Shown here: in pieces, positions 8,659 through 18,180 of the stretch
Layout of the letters: the number at the start of each line of letters is the position of its first letter
Position numbering within the stretch: the first letter of the stretch is position 1
DNA from: Streptomyces formicae
GTDB taxonomy: Bacteria > Actinomycetota > Actinomycetes > Streptomycetales > Streptomycetaceae
Direction: 5' to 3'
Assembly (NCBI RefSeq): GCF_002556545.1
Contig: NZ_CP022685.1
Span: 6,674,001-6,738,000 of the forward strand
DNA length: 64,000 nucleotides
Program-made: the position numbers and the translations under genes
Notes under the pieces: model-generated
The model's input: only the letters and a program-made list of their open reading frames with translations
Told to the model about the DNA's origin: nothing
Databases searched by the model: none

Positions 8659-9201
8659 GTGCAGTTGGTAGTCGCCCGCATCGGCCGTGCCCACGGCATC
8701 AAGGGTGAAGTCACCGTCGAGGTCCGCACCGACGAGCCGGAGCTGCGGCTCGGGCCCGGTGCCGTGCTCGCCACCGACCCCGCCTCCGTGGGTCCGCTGA
8801 CCATCGAGACCGGCCGGGTGCACAGCGGCCGCCTGCTGCTGCGCTTCGAGGGCGTGCGCGACCGCACCGGCGCCGAGGCGCTGCGCAACACCCTCCTGAT
8901 CGCCGAGGTGGACCCCACAGAGCTCCCCGAGGAAGAGGACGAGTTCTACGACCACCAGCTCATGGACCTCGACGTCGTCCTGAAGGACGGCACGGAGGTC
9001 GGCCGGATCACCGAGATCTCGCACCTGCCCTCGCAGGACCTGTTCATCGTGGAGCGCCCCGACGGCAGCGAGGTGATGATCCCCTTCGTCGAGGAGATCG
9101 TCGTCGAGATCGACCTGGAGGAGCAGAAGGCCGTCATCGACCCGCCGCCCGGGCTGATCGACGACCGCGCCGAGATCGCTTCCACGCGGGACGAGGCGTA
9201 A
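8659..9201 (+). CDS. rimM: 16S rRNA processing protein RimM
   Basis: RimM helps mature the 30S head, binding bS16/uS19-containing intermediates. The 180-aa product has the N-terminal beta-barrel ([19 protein letters not shown]) and a C-terminal PRC barrel ([36 protein letters not shown]). GTG 8659 follows a GAGGAG site near 8645. Its TAA overlaps the trmD ATG by one base, so the two are translationally coupled. Confidence 0.95.
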   Translation: MQLVVARIGRAHGIKGEVTVEVRTDEPELRLGPGAVLATDPASVGPLTIETGRVHSGRLLLRFEGVRDRTGAEALRNTLLIAEVDPTELPEEEDEFYDHQLMDLDVVLKDGTEVGRITEISHLPSQDLFIVERPDGSEVMIPFVEEIVVEIDLEEQKAVIDPPPGLIDDRAEIASTRDEA

Positions 9202-10022
9202 TGCGACTCGACGTCGTCACGATCTTCCCCGAGTACCTGGAACCCCTGAACGTCTCCCTCGTGGGCAAGGCACGCGCGCGTGGACAGCTCGACGTCAACG
9301 TGCACGACCTCAGGGAGTGGACGTACGACCGGCACAACACGGTCGACGACACCCCCTACGGCGGCGGCCCCGGCATGGTCATGAAGACCGACCCCTGGGG
9401 CGCGGCCCTCGACGACGTGCTGGCCGACGGGTACGAGAAGGGGGCTCACGGCCCCGTCCTGGTCGTCCCCACGCCCAGTGGGCGCCCCTTCACCCAGGAA
9501 CTCGCCGTGGAGCTCTCCGAGCGGCCCTGGCTGGTCTTCACGCCCGCGCGCTACGAGGGCATCGACCGCCGCGTCACGGACGAGTACGCGACCCGCATGC
9601 CCGTCTACGAGGTCTCCATCGGCGACTACGTCCTCGCGGGCGGGGAAGCCGCCGTCCTGGTCGTCACCGAGGCCGTGGCCCGGCTCCTGCCCGGAGTCCT
9701 CGGCAACGCCGAATCCCACCAGGACGACTCCTTCGCCCCCGGCGCCATGGCCAACCTCCTGGAGGGCCCGGTGTACACCAAGCCTCCCCAGTGGCGCGGG
9801 CGCGGCATCCCCGACGTACTCGTCAGCGGGCACCACGGCAAGATCGCGCGCTGGCGGCGGGACGAGGCGCTCCGGCGCACCACCCGCAACAGGCCCGATC
9901 TCATTGAGCGTTGCGACCCCAAGGCTTTCGACAAGAAGGATCGCGAGATGCTCTCGATCCTGGGGTGGCGACCGGGGCCCGACGGCCGATTTGGGCGAGA
10001 CCCCGAGGCCGTGGAAGAATAG
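9201..10022 (+). CDS. trmD: tRNA (guanine37-N1)-methyltransferase TrmD
   Basis: TrmD methylates G37 of tRNAs with a G36-G37 context and prevents +1 frameshifts. The 273-aa SPOUT enzyme shows the YGGGPGMVMK loop, the SAM-binding knot segment SIGDYVLAGGE and the C-terminal RPDLIER tail. The ATG at 9201 overlaps the rimM stop. Neighbours are the standard rimM and rplS. Confidence 0.96.
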   Translation: MRLDVVTIFPEYLEPLNVSLVGKARARGQLDVNVHDLREWTYDRHNTVDDTPYGGGPGMVMKTDPWGAALDDVLADGYEKGAHGPVLVVPTPSGRPFTQELAVELSERPWLVFTPARYEGIDRRVTDEYATRMPVYEVSIGDYVLAGGEAAVLVVTEAVARLLPGVLGNAESHQDDSFAPGAMANLLEGPVYTKPPQWRGRGIPDVLVSGHHGKIARWRRDEALRRTTRNRPDLIERCDPKAFDKKDREMLSILGWRPGPDGRFGRDPEAVEE

Positions 10023-10153
10023 ACCGCTGCTGTACGTCCAGCGTGCGCCCCTGCCACAGGGGGAACGACGCCCGCCCGACGCGATCAGCTACCGAAACCT
10101 CATCAACACGTACCGCTGATGACCTGTGGCATCAGTGAAGAAAGCAGACGATC

Positions 10154-10504
10154 ATGGCTAACCTGCTCGACTCGGTCGACAGCGCGTCGCTGCGCACCGA
10201 CATCCCGTCCTTCCGCCCGGGTGACACCGTCAACGTCCACGTGCGCGTCATCGAGGGCAACCGCTCCCGTGTGCAGCAGTTCAAGGGCGTAGTCATCCGT
10301 CGCCAGGGTGCCGGCGTGCGCGAGACCTTCACGGTCCGCAAGGTCTCCTTCTCCGTCGGCGTCGAGCGCACCTTCCCGGTGCACACCCCGATCGTCGAGA
10401 AGATCGAGCTCGTCACCCGCGGTGACGTGCGTCGCGCGAAGCTGTACTACCTCCGTGACCTGCGCGGCAAGGCCGCGAAGATCAAGGAGAAGCGCGACAG
10501 CTGA
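10154..10504 (+). CDS. rplS: 50S ribosomal protein bL19
   Basis: bL19 sits at the 30S-50S interface. The 116-aa protein has the family core [21 protein letters not shown] and [20 protein letters not shown]. It is separated from trmD by 131 nt containing a TGATG/CATCA stem (10118-10135), a possible leader for autoregulation. The signal peptidase genes begin 45 nt downstream with no clear terminator. Confidence 0.96.
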   Translation: MANLLDSVDSASLRTDIPSFRPGDTVNVHVRVIEGNRSRVQQFKGVVIRRQGAGVRETFTVRKVSFSVGVERTFPVHTPIVEKIELVTRGDVRRAKLYYLRDLRGKAAKIKEKRDS

Positions 10505-10549
10505 GCTCCTGCGCGCGTCCACGGCGGGGCCGGATAGCATCTGGCCCCG

Positions 10550-11272
10550 ATGGACACCGAAGCACGGAACACGGAGCGCGACCGCTCCTCCCCACCCTCC
10601 GATTCCGGAGACGTCACGCACGTCGCCGAAGAATCCGAGGAGACGGAGGAACGGTCGCGTTCCGTTTTCGCGTCCCTGCTCTCCTGGCTGCCCGGTGGCC
10701 GCATCACGCTGTCGGTGCTGCTGTGCATGGGGTTCCTGCTGCTCCTCAGCACGTTCGTGATGCAGCCCTTCCAGATCCCGAGCGGCTCCATGGAGCCCGC
10801 GTTCCGGGTCGGGGACCGGGTACTCGTCAACAAGTTGGCGTACCGTTTCGGTTCGGAGCCGCAGCGGGGTGACGCGGTCGTCTTCGACGGCAGCGGGTAC
10901 TTCGGAGACGCCAACTACATCAAGCGGGTCGTGGGCACGGGGGGAGACCGGGTGGTCTGCTGCGACAAGCGGGGGAGGGTCGAGGTGAACGGCGAGCCCA
11001 TCGACGAGCCGTACCTGTACCCCGGGGACACCCCCTCACAGGTGCCCTTCACCGCCGTCGTTCCCGAAGGCAGCCTCTTCCTCCTCGGCGATCACCGCAG
11101 CGACTCCCGGGACTCGCGCGACCACCTGGGCCAGCCGGGCGGCGGCATGATCCCGGTGGACGCGGTGATCGGCAGGGCCGACTGGATCGCCTGGCCCGCC
11201 GGACACTGGACCTCTCTGAAGCGTCCCGGGAGCTACGCGCGCGTGCCGGCACCGGGCGGCGCACATGGGTAG
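10550..11272 (+). CDS. sipW: Type I signal peptidase (SipW-like)
   Basis: This enzyme cleaves signal peptides from secreted proteins on the outer face of the membrane. The 240-aa chain has an acidic N-terminus, one membrane helix near 51-71, the nucleophile Ser80 in IPSGSME, the general base Lys125 in YIKRVVG, and the GDHRSDSRDSR box. No C-terminal membrane helix is evident, unlike the next two paralogues. It is first of four tandem signal peptidase genes, as in S. lividans, where sipW-sipX-sipY form an operon and sipZ starts another. It overlaps the next gene by 8 nt. Confidence 0.9.
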   Translation: MDTEARNTERDRSSPPSDSGDVTHVAEESEETEERSRSVFASLLSWLPGGRITLSVLLCMGFLLLLSTFVMQPFQIPSGSMEPAFRVGDRVLVNKLAYRFGSEPQRGDAVVFDGSGYFGDANYIKRVVGTGGDRVVCCDKRGRVEVNGEPIDEPYLYPGDTPSQVPFTAVVPEGSLFLLGDHRSDSRDSRDHLGQPGGGMIPVDAVIGRADWIAWPAGHWTSLKRPGSYARVPAPGGAHG

Positions 11273-12356
11273 CCGCGGACGCGTGCGCTCCGACTCCGGC
11301 GACCGCGGGACGGAAACGCCGCTGCCCACCGGGTCCCGGCCGACCACCGGTCCCGCACGTCCCGGCAGGGCCGAGCGGCGCAAGCTCGCCAAGAAGGTCA
11401 AGCGACGCAGGCGGCGTTCGGCGATCAAGGAGATACCCCTCCTCATAGGTGTGGCGCTGCTGATAGCCCTCGTCCTGAAGACCTTCCTGGTGCAGGCATT
11501 CGTGATTCCCTCGGGCTCCATGGAGCAGACGATCCGGATCGGCGACCGGGTCCTGGTGGACAAGCTCACCCCCTGGTTCGGGTCGAAGCCGGAGCGCGGG
11601 GACGTCGTCGTCTTCAAGGACCCGGGCAACTGGCTCGAAGAGGAACAGGGCAAGAAGAAGGACCCCCCTGTCGTCGTCAAGCAGATCAAGGAAGGGCTCA
11701 CCCAGATCGGGCTGCTGCCCTCCGACAGCGAACGGGACCTGATCAAGCGCGTGATCGGCGTCGGCGGCGACACCGTGAAGTGCTGTGACAAGAACGGCAA
11801 GGTCACCGTCAACGGAGTGCCGCTCGACGAGCCGTACATCCACCCCGGCGACAAGCCGTCGGCCTTCGAGTTCACGGTGAAGGTGCCCGAGGGCCGTCTC
11901 TTCATGATGGGCGACCACCGCAGCGACTCGGCCGACTCCCGGTTCCACCGCACCGAGAAGTTCAGCGGCACCGTCTCCGAGGACGAGGTGGTGGGACGGG
12001 CGCTCGTCATCGCCTGGCCCTTCGGCCACTGGCGCAAGCTGGAGGAGCCGGACACCTTCTCGTCCCTGGCCGACGCGCCCCGGGGATCGGACGTCGTCAC
12101 AGGGGCGTCGCATAGGGTGGCCCCCGGCGATCGATACGGATTGATCCGACTCCCGACCCCTGCGGAACTCCCGCTCGTTATGGGAGTGGTGGGCCTGCAT
12201 CGCATCTGGGGCAGGCGGCGGCACGGACTGAGGAGTGGATGTGGGGGATTTGGCGGTCGGCGCACGATCCGGACACGAAGGGCCCGAGGAGCGGCCGGGG
12301 CGATCCGACGAGCCGGTCGGCGAGGCCGTCGCGGACGGCACGAACCCCGGGAGTGA
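11265..12356 (+). CDS. sipX: Type I signal peptidase (SipX-like)
   Basis: This is a secretory signal peptidase with a highly basic N-terminus (KKVKRRRRR, 43-51) and a membrane helix near 57-77. Catalytic Ser85 is in IPSGSMEQ and Lys161 in LIKRVIG, and the MGDHRSDSADSR box follows. A second hydrophobic segment LPLVMGVVGLHRIWG lies near the C-terminus. The frame runs 116 nt into the next gene, adding an Arg/Gly-rich tail, for 363 aa in total. As I recall, S. lividans SipX is about 320 aa, so the tail could be a read-through extension or a sequencing frameshift. Symbol assigned by order and similarity. Confidence 0.88.
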   Translation: MGSRGRVRSDSGDRGTETPLPTGSRPTTGPARPGRAERRKLAKKVKRRRRRSAIKEIPLLIGVALLIALVLKTFLVQAFVIPSGSMEQTIRIGDRVLVDKLTPWFGSKPERGDVVVFKDPGNWLEEEQGKKKDPPVVVKQIKEGLTQIGLLPSDSERDLIKRVIGVGGDTVKCCDKNGKVTVNGVPLDEPYIHPGDKPSAFEFTVKVPEGRLFMMGDHRSDSADSRFHRTEKFSGTVSEDEVVGRALVIAWPFGHWRKLEEPDTFSSLADAPRGSDVVTGASHRVAPGDRYGLIRLPTPAELPLVMGVVGLHRIWGRRRHGLRSGCGGFGGRRTIRTRRARGAAGAIRRAGRRGRRGRHEPRE

Positions 12357-13206
12357 CGCCGCGGACGGCGGTGGCGAGGCGAAGGGCGACCAGGGTGGCA
12401 AGCCGCCCAAGAAGGCCCGTTCCTTCTGGAAGGAGCTTCCGCTCCTCATCGGCATCGCGCTGGTCCTCGCGCTGGTCATCAAGACCTTCCTGGTCCAGGC
12501 GTTCTCCATCCCTTCGGACTCGATGCAGAACACGCTCCAGCAGGGCGACCGCGTCCTCGTCGACAAGCTGACGCCGTGGTTCGGCTCCGAGCCCGAGCGC
12601 GGCGAGGTCGTCGTCTTCCGTGACCCGGGCCACTGGCTGGACGGCGAGCCGACCCCCGACCCGAACGCGATCCAGCGCGTCCTCGGCTGGGTCGGTCTGA
12701 TGCCCTCCGCCGACGAGAAGGACCTCATCAAGCGCGTGATCGGGGTCGGCGGCGACACCGTGGAGTGCAAGGGCACCGGGCCGGTGAAGGTCAACGGCAA
12801 GGCGCTGAACGAGCCGTACGTCTTCGCGGGGAACACCCCGTGCAGCGTCGACGACCAGGGCGGTCAGTTCAAGGTCACCGTGCCCAAGGGCAAAATCTGG
12901 GTCATGGGTGACCACCGGCAGAACTCGCTGGACTCCCGCTACCACCAGAACCAGCCGGGCGGCGGCGCCGTCCCCGTGGACAACGTCGTGGGCCGCGCCA
13001 TCGTGATCGCCTGGCCGCCCACCCGCTGGGCCACGCTGCCCAAGCCGGACACCTTCGACCAGCCGGGCATCAACGCGCTGTCGAGCGCGGCGCCCGGCGT
13101 CCTCGGACTGGCCGGAGCGGTGCCGATCGTGCTGTGGCGCAGGCGGCGTCTCACGGTTGCCGCCGCCCAGGGCGCGAGGGTTTCTGGCGGAGGTACCGCC
13201 AGGTAG
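12241..13206 (+). CDS. sipY: Type I signal peptidase (SipY-like)
   Basis: This signal peptidase has two predicted membrane segments. The product is 321 aa from GTG 12241, chosen because AGGAG at 12231-12235 gives 5-nt spacing; GTG 12235 would add two residues. It has a helix near 66-86, Ser94 in IPSDSMQ, Lys164 in LIKRVIG and the MGDHRQNSLDSR box. A C-terminal helix ends in WRRRR. Ser94 sits in SDSM rather than SGSM, a tolerated variant. SipY is the main signal peptidase of S. lividans, which is established knowledge. Confidence 0.9.
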   Translation: MGDLAVGARSGHEGPEERPGRSDEPVGEAVADGTNPGSDAADGGGEAKGDQGGKPPKKARSFWKELPLLIGIALVLALVIKTFLVQAFSIPSDSMQNTLQQGDRVLVDKLTPWFGSEPERGEVVVFRDPGHWLDGEPTPDPNAIQRVLGWVGLMPSADEKDLIKRVIGVGGDTVECKGTGPVKVNGKALNEPYVFAGNTPCSVDDQGGQFKVTVPKGKIWVMGDHRQNSLDSRYHQNQPGGGAVPVDNVVGRAIVIAWPPTRWATLPKPDTFDQPGINALSSAAPGVLGLAGAVPIVLWRRRRLTVAAAQGARVSGGGTAR

Positions 13207-13286
13207 GGTGCCGTCCCAGATCGCCGATCTTCCGCCGCCCGTGGGTACGGGCGGCGGGGTCGTCTCCGAGACGGGGGAGCACCGGG

Positions 13287-14042
13287 ATGAGCAGGACACG
13301 TCGTACGGACGAGGGCCACGGACGGCTCGGCAGCGTGCTGTCGGGTGTCGCCGTGGCCCTCGGCTGTGTGCTCTTCCTCGGAGGCTTCGTCTGGGGCGCC
13401 GTCCTGTACCAGCCGTACACCGTCCCGACCGGATCGATGACGCCGACCATCGGCTCCGGGGACCGCGTCCTCGCCCAGCGGGTGGACGGTGACGACGTGC
13501 GCCGCGGCGATGTCGTCGTCTTCAAGCAGTCGACCTGGGGCGACCTGCCCATGGTCAAGCGCGTGGTCGGCGTGGGCGGCGACCGGATCGCCTGCTGCGA
13601 GGACGGCAAGCTGACCGTCAACGGCAAGGAAGTCGCAGAACCGTATCTCCCCGAGGGCAAGGGCGCTTCCGCCACCGGCATCCCCACCACGACCGTGCCC
13701 AAGGGCCGCCTCTTCCTGCTCGGTGACGAGCGCAGCGGCTCCCTGGACTCCAGCGTGCACCTGGGCGACGGCGACCACGGCTCGGTGCCGCGCGACGCGG
13801 TGCAGGCGCGGGTCGACGCGGTGGCCTGGCCGATGGGCAAGTTCGGGATGCTCGAACGTCCGGACGGCTTCGCGGACATGCCGGGCGGCATCTCCGAGCC
13901 GGGTCCGCTGCGGATGGTGCTGACCGCGGTGGTGGTCGGCGTGGTGCTCGTCCTGGGCGGCGCCGCGTACGGCCCGGTGGCCAAGCGGCTCGGCCGCAGG
14001 CGCGAGGCGAGCCGTACGCGGGCGGTGACCGGTGCCGGCTGA
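13287..14042 (+). CDS. sipZ: Type I signal peptidase (SipZ-like)
   Basis: The fourth signal peptidase is 251 aa from ATG 13287, preceded by GGGGGAG at 13273-13279. It has an N-terminal helix near 16-40, Ser50 in VPTGSMTP, Lys91 in MVKRVVG, a GDERSGSLDS box and a C-terminal helix near 218-240. The open frame reaches back to 13134 inside sipY, but without coding character. In S. lividans sipZ begins a separate operon with unrelated genes. That fits the Nudix gene here, which overlaps it by 11 nt. Confidence 0.9.
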   Translation: MSRTRRTDEGHGRLGSVLSGVAVALGCVLFLGGFVWGAVLYQPYTVPTGSMTPTIGSGDRVLAQRVDGDDVRRGDVVVFKQSTWGDLPMVKRVVGVGGDRIACCEDGKLTVNGKEVAEPYLPEGKGASATGIPTTTVPKGRLFLLGDERSGSLDSSVHLGDGDHGSVPRDAVQARVDAVAWPMGKFGMLERPDGFADMPGGISEPGPLRMVLTAVVVGVVLVLGGAAYGPVAKRLGRRREASRTRAVTGAG

Positions 14043-14559
14043 GGAGGGCGGGTCGTCCACGACGTCCGGGGCCGGGCGGCCGCTGCGCAGGGTCGCCAGG
14101 GTGGTGCTGCTCGATCCCGACGACCGCATCCTGCTGCTGCACGGCTACGAGCCCGCGGACCCGGCCGACGACTGGTGGTTCACGCCGGGCGGCGGCCTGG
14201 AGGGCGACGAGACGCACGAGCAGGCCGCCCTGCGTGAGCTGCGCGAGGAGACGGGCGTCACGGACGTCGAGCTCGGCCCCGTCCTGTGGCAGCGGGTCTG
14301 CTCCTTCCCGTTCGACGGGCGGCGCTGGGATCAGGACGAGTGGTACTTCCTGGCGCGTACGTCACAGACGGCGACCGCTCCCGAAGGGCTGACGGAGCTG
14401 GAACGGCGCAGTGTCGCCGGAGCACGTTGGTGGTCGTGCCGGGAACTGACCGAGGCTCGTGAGACGGTGTATCCGACCAGGCTCGCCGAGCTGCTTCGCA
14501 GACTGCTCGACGAGGGGCCCCCGAAGAGGCCCGAGATCCTCGACACGGAAATCGTGTAG
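14032..14559 (+). CDS. Nudix hydrolase
   Basis: The product is 175 aa. The Nudix box GGLEGDETHEQAALREL continues to REETGV and fits G-x5-E-x7-REUxEExGU at residues 54-76, so it should hydrolyse a nucleoside diphosphate linked to another group. The substrate is unknown. GTG 14032 overlaps the sipZ stop, and co-transcription with sipZ is likely. Confidence 0.88.
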   Translation: MPAEEGGSSTTSGAGRPLRRVARVVLLDPDDRILLLHGYEPADPADDWWFTPGGGLEGDETHEQAALRELREETGVTDVELGPVLWQRVCSFPFDGRRWDQDEWYFLARTSQTATAPEGLTELERRSVAGARWWSCRELTEARETVYPTRLAELLRRLLDEGPPKRPEILDTEIV

Positions 14560-14614
14560 GGGCTCGCGGGGCTGACGCACAATAGGGGGACGCACGGCTG
14601 AAGGGGAACATGCC

Positions 14615-14923
14615 ATGAGCGCCGAGGACCTCGAGAAGTACGAGACCGAGATGGAGCTGAAGCTCTACCGGGAGTACCGCGATGTCGTCGGTCTGTTCAA
14701 ATATGTGATCGAGACCGAACGGCGCTTCTATCTCACCAACGACTACGAGATGCAGGTGCACTCGGTCCAGGGTGAGGTTTTCTTCGAGGTGTCCATGGCG
14801 GATGCCTGGGTGTGGGACATGTACAGGCCCGCCCGGTTCGTGAAGCAGGTGCGTGTGCTCACGTTCAAGGACGTGAATATCGAGGAGCTCAACAAGAGCG
14901 ATCTCGAACTGCCGGGGGGCTGA
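14615..14923 (+). CDS. Conserved actinobacterial DUF2469 protein
   Basis: This 102-aa protein is Tyr/Glu-rich (SAEDLEKYETEMELKLYREY) with VETERRFYLTND-like and EVFFEVSMADAWVWDMYRPARF segments. It is strongly conserved among actinobacteria next to yraN and the signal peptidase cluster, yet its function is unknown. ATG 14615 follows AAGGGG with 8-nt spacing; the ATG at 14610 is out of frame. Confidence 0.9.
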   Translation: MSAEDLEKYETEMELKLYREYRDVVGLFKYVIETERRFYLTNDYEMQVHSVQGEVFFEVSMADAWVWDMYRPARFVKQVRVLTFKDVNIEELNKSDLELPGG

Positions 14924-15029
14924 GTTCACTCGCCGGGGTGGCGGAGTTTTCCACAACCGGCGAGTAATGCACCAAGATCCAATAGGTGCGGGCTGATCCG
15001 TGACGGTGGGTGCCGGAGGTGGTGCCCAC

Positions 15030-15404
15030 ATGAACGCACGAGGAGCACTCGGAAAGTACGGCGAGGAGCTGGCCGCGCGGCGGCTGGTCGAGTCCGGCAT
15101 GACGGTTCTGGAGCGCAATTGGCGCGCGGGCAGGACCGGTGAGATCGACATCGTGGCGTTGGACGGCGAGGCCCTCGTCGTCTGCGAGGTCAAGACGCGC
15201 AGGGCGGGGCTCACGGGCACGCCCTTCGAATATCCGATGGCGGCCGTGAGCCCGGCCAAGGCGGCCCGGCTCCGGCGGCTCGCCGAGCACTGGATCGAGG
15301 AGCGCGGCGGCCCGCCACCCGGCGGCGTCCGCATCGACCTGGTCGGCGTCCTGCTCCCTCGGCGCGGCGCTCCCGTCGTCGAGCACGCGCGGGGGGTGGC
15401 CTGA
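15030..15404 (+). CDS. YraN/UPF0102 endonuclease-like protein
   Basis: The product is 124 aa. It has a restriction-endonuclease-like fold signature: [12 protein letters not shown], then [21 protein letters not shown], which carries the D...ExK catalytic pattern. The biological role is uncertain; it is often beside DNA-uptake or recombination genes, as here. ATG 15030 follows GGAGG (15015-15019); a GTG 30 nt upstream is less likely. Its stop overlaps the next start by one base. Confidence 0.88.
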   Translation: MNARGALGKYGEELAARRLVESGMTVLERNWRAGRTGEIDIVALDGEALVVCEVKTRRAGLTGTPFEYPMAAVSPAKAARLRRLAEHWIEERGGPPPGGVRIDLVGVLLPRRGAPVVEHARGVA

Positions 15405-17023
15405 TGGGATTCGCGCGCACGTGTTCCGTGGCCCTGGTCGGAGTCGAGGGCGTGGTCGTCGAGGTGCAGGCCGACCTGGAGCCCGGCGTCGCGGCCTTCA
15501 CCCTGGTGGGACTGCCGGACAAGAGCCTGACCGAGAGCCGCGACCGGGTCAGGGCCGCCGTGGTCAATTCGGGCGGTGAGTGGCCCCAGAAGAAGCTCAC
15601 GGTGGGACTGAGTCCGGCGTCGGTGCCCAAGGGCGGCAGTGGATTCGATCTCGCGGTCGCCTGTGCCGTGCTCGGGGCCGCCGAGCGGATCGACCCGCGC
15701 GTGCTCGCCGACATCGTCATGATCGGGGAGCTGGGCCTGGACGGGCGGGTGCGGCCGGTGCGCGGGGTGCTGCCCGCGGTCCTCGCGGCCGCCGACGCGG
15801 GGTACGAGCAGGTCGTCGTCCCCGAGTGCACCGCGGCCGAAGCCTCGCTCGTGCCCGGCGTCTCGGTCCTCGGCGTACGCAGTCTGCGCCAGCTCATCGC
15901 CGTCCTCACCGACGAGCCGGTGCCCGAGGAGGAGCCGGTGGAGCCGGGGCGGCCCGATCCGATGCTCGCGGGGCTCTGCGTGCCGGGCACGGGCTTGGGC
16001 ACGGGGCTGAGCGGCGCGTCGGACGACGCCCACGCGCTGGACCTGGCCGAGGTCGTGGGACAGGTGGCGGCGCGGACCGCCCTGGAGGTGGCCGCCGCGG
16101 GGGCGCACCACCTCTTCCTGCAAGGGCCGCCGGGAGCGGGCAAGACGATGCTCGCGGAGCGGCTGCCCGCGATCCTGCCCCGGCTCTCCCGCGAGGAGTC
16201 GCTGGAGGTCACGGCGGTGCACTCGGTGGCGGGCATGCTGCCGCCCGGCAGGCCGCTGGTGGACGTCGCGCCCTACTGCGCGCCGCACCACTCGGCGACG
16301 ATGCAGTCGCTCGTGGGCGGCGGGAAGGGGATCGCGCGGCCGGGGGCCGTCTCGCTGGCCCATCGCGGCGTGCTCTTCCTGGACGAGGCGCCGGAGTTCA
16401 ACAGCCAGTCCCTCGACTCCCTGCGCCAGCCCCTCGAATCCGGGTACGTGGTGATCGCCCGCAGTGCCGGAGTGGTGCGGCTGCCCGCCAGATTCCTGAT
16501 GGTGCTCGCGGCCAACCCCTGCCCCTGCGGTCGGCACACGCTCCTGGGGGAGGGCTGCGAGTGCTCCGCCTCCGTGGTCCGTCGGTACCAGGGGCGGCTC
16601 TCCGGTCCGCTGCTCGACCGCGTCGATCTGAAGGTGGTGGTGGAGCCCGTCACCCGGTCCGAGCTGGTGGGGCACGGCGGCGCGGGCGATTCCACGCGGA
16701 CCGTGGCGGACCGGGTGCGTGCCGCGCGCGAGAGAGCGGCCGCCCGGCTGGCCGGCACGGGCTGGCGGACGAACAGCGAGGTCCCCGGGCACGCGCTGCG
16801 CACCCGGTGGCCCGCAGAGCCAGGCGCTCTGGACGCGGCCGAGCTCGACCTGGAGCGCGGCTTCCTGACCGCCCGCGGGCTCGACCGGGTGCTGCGGGTC
16901 GCGTGGACCGTCGCGGACCTGGCGGGGCGCGACCGGCCTGGCGTGCAGGACGTGGCCCTCGCGCTGCAACTGCGCACCGGGATTTCGCGGGGCGTGCCGA
17001 TGGCGATCGGCGCGGGGGCGTGA
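15404..17023 (+). CDS. ComM-like AAA+ ATPase (Mg-chelatase-like, YifB family)
   Basis: The product is 539 aa. An N-terminal Lon-protease-like domain (residues 1-165) is followed by an acidic and Gly-rich linker, an AAA+ domain with Walker A GPPGAGKT (241-248) and Walker B VLFLDEAPEF, and the C-rich NPCPCG segment typical of YifB/ComM. In Vibrio and Haemophilus, ComM is a hexameric helicase that promotes branch migration in transformation. The neighbouring yraN and dprA fit a DNA-processing role. It overlaps dprA by 4 nt. Confidence 0.9.
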   Translation: MGFARTCSVALVGVEGVVVEVQADLEPGVAAFTLVGLPDKSLTESRDRVRAAVVNSGGEWPQKKLTVGLSPASVPKGGSGFDLAVACAVLGAAERIDPRVLADIVMIGELGLDGRVRPVRGVLPAVLAAADAGYEQVVVPECTAAEASLVPGVSVLGVRSLRQLIAVLTDEPVPEEEPVEPGRPDPMLAGLCVPGTGLGTGLSGASDDAHALDLAEVVGQVAARTALEVAAAGAHHLFLQGPPGAGKTMLAERLPAILPRLSREESLEVTAVHSVAGMLPPGRPLVDVAPYCAPHHSATMQSLVGGGKGIARPGAVSLAHRGVLFLDEAPEFNSQSLDSLRQPLESGYVVIARSAGVVRLPARFLMVLAANPCPCGRHTLLGEGCECSASVVRRYQGRLSGPLLDRVDLKVVVEPVTRSELVGHGGAGDSTRTVADRVRAARERAAARLAGTGWRTNSEVPGHALRTRWPAEPGALDAAELDLERGFLTARGLDRVLRVAWTVADLAGRDRPGVQDVALALQLRTGISRGVPMAIGAGA

Positions 17024-18180
17024 GCGGGGGGTCCGCGTCGGACGAGGAGCGGCTCGCACGGGTCGCGCTGACGCGGGTGCTCGAACCGGGGGACACCGTG
17101 GGCGGGCGGTGGCTTCGCGAAGTGGGCGCCGTCGAGGTGCTGCGCCGGATCGGCGCGGGGGAGGAGCGGTTGTCCGGCGTGACGGGACGCCGATGGGCGG
17201 GCCTCGGGGCGCGGGCCGCCACGGTGCGGCCCGAGCGGGACCTGGCGCTGGCGCGGGACATCGGGGCGCGCTTCGTGGTCCCCGGGGACGCGGAGTGGCC
17301 GGTGCCGCTGGACGATCTGGGGGACGCGCGGCCCGTGGGGCTCTGGGTGCGCGGGCGGCCGTCCCTGCGGATATGGGCGCTGCGGTCGGTGGCCGTCGTG
17401 GGCGCGCGGGCCTGCACGGAGTACGGCGCGCACATGGCGGCCGGGCTCGCAGCGGGGCTCGCGGAGCGCGGCTGGGTCGTGGTCTCCGGCGGGGCGTACG
17501 GCGTGGACGGCGCGGCGCACCGGGGTGCCCTCGGCGCCGGTGGGGCCACCGTGGCGGTGCTCGCGTGCGGGGTGGATCGGCCCTATCCGCGCGGGCACGC
17601 CCAGTTGCTCGGGCGGATCGCGGAACAGGGGCTCGTGGTCGGGGAGTTGCCGCCGGGTGATCATCCGACCCCGAGCCGGTTCATCCTACGGAACAGGGTG
17701 ATCGCCGCGCTGACCCGGGGCACGGTGGTGGTCGAGGCCGCCTACCGCAGTGGTGCGCTGGTCACGGCGCGCGGTGCCCAGGAGTTGGGGCGCTTCACGA
17801 TGGGGGTGCCGGGGCCCGCGACCAGTGGCCTCTCCGCGGGGGTGCACGAACTGCTGCGGGGGGACGGCGTCCTCGTGACCGATGCCGCGGAAGTCGTCGA
17901 GCTGGTCGGGGACATGGGTGAGCTGGCACCGGAGCGGCGGGGCCCCGTCGTGCCACGGGATCTGCTCGCTCCGGGGGCGGCCCGCGTCCTGGCCGCGCTG
18001 CCCGCGCGGGGGTGCGCGCAGGCGCGGGACGTCGCCCGCGACGCGGGCACGACGGAGGACGACGCCGTAAGCCGACTGTACGAGCTTCGCTCTCTCGGGT
18101 TCGTCGAACGACACGGCGACGGTTGGCAGTTGACACGCCAGGCGTTTCTGTCCGTCTCCAGCGCCGGAGAGGAATCGTGA
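17020..18180 (+). CDS. dprA: DNA-processing protein DprA
   Basis: DprA protects incoming single-stranded DNA and loads RecA. The 386-aa product has an N-terminal extension, the Rossmann core ([31 protein letters not shown]) and the ELPPG...[14 protein letters not shown] signature. A C-terminal winged-helix-like domain of about 70 residues ends the chain. Streptomyces are not known to be naturally transformable, so its role there is open. GTG 17020 overlaps the comM-like stop. Confidence 0.92.
   Translation: MSGGSASDEERLARVALTRVLEPGDTVGGRWLREVGAVEVLRRIGAGEERLSGVTGRRWAGLGARAATVRPERDLALARDIGARFVVPGDAEWPVPLDDLGDARPVGLWVRGRPSLRIWALRSVAVVGARACTEYGAHMAAGLAAGLAERGWVVVSGGAYGVDGAAHRGALGAGGATVAVLACGVDRPYPRGHAQLLGRIAEQGLVVGELPPGDHPTPSRFILRNRVIAALTRGTVVVEAAYRSGALVTARGAQELGRFTMGVPGPATSGLSAGVHELLRGDGVLVTDAAEVVELVGDMGELAPERRGPVVPRDLLAPGAARVLAALPARGCAQARDVARDAGTTEDDAVSRLYELRSLGFVERHGDGWQLTRQAFLSVSSAGEES

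Noticed and set aside
15580..17019. Upstream part of the long frame that contains dprA
   Set aside because: It overlaps the ComM-like gene in another frame. DprA homology begins only after GTG 17020.
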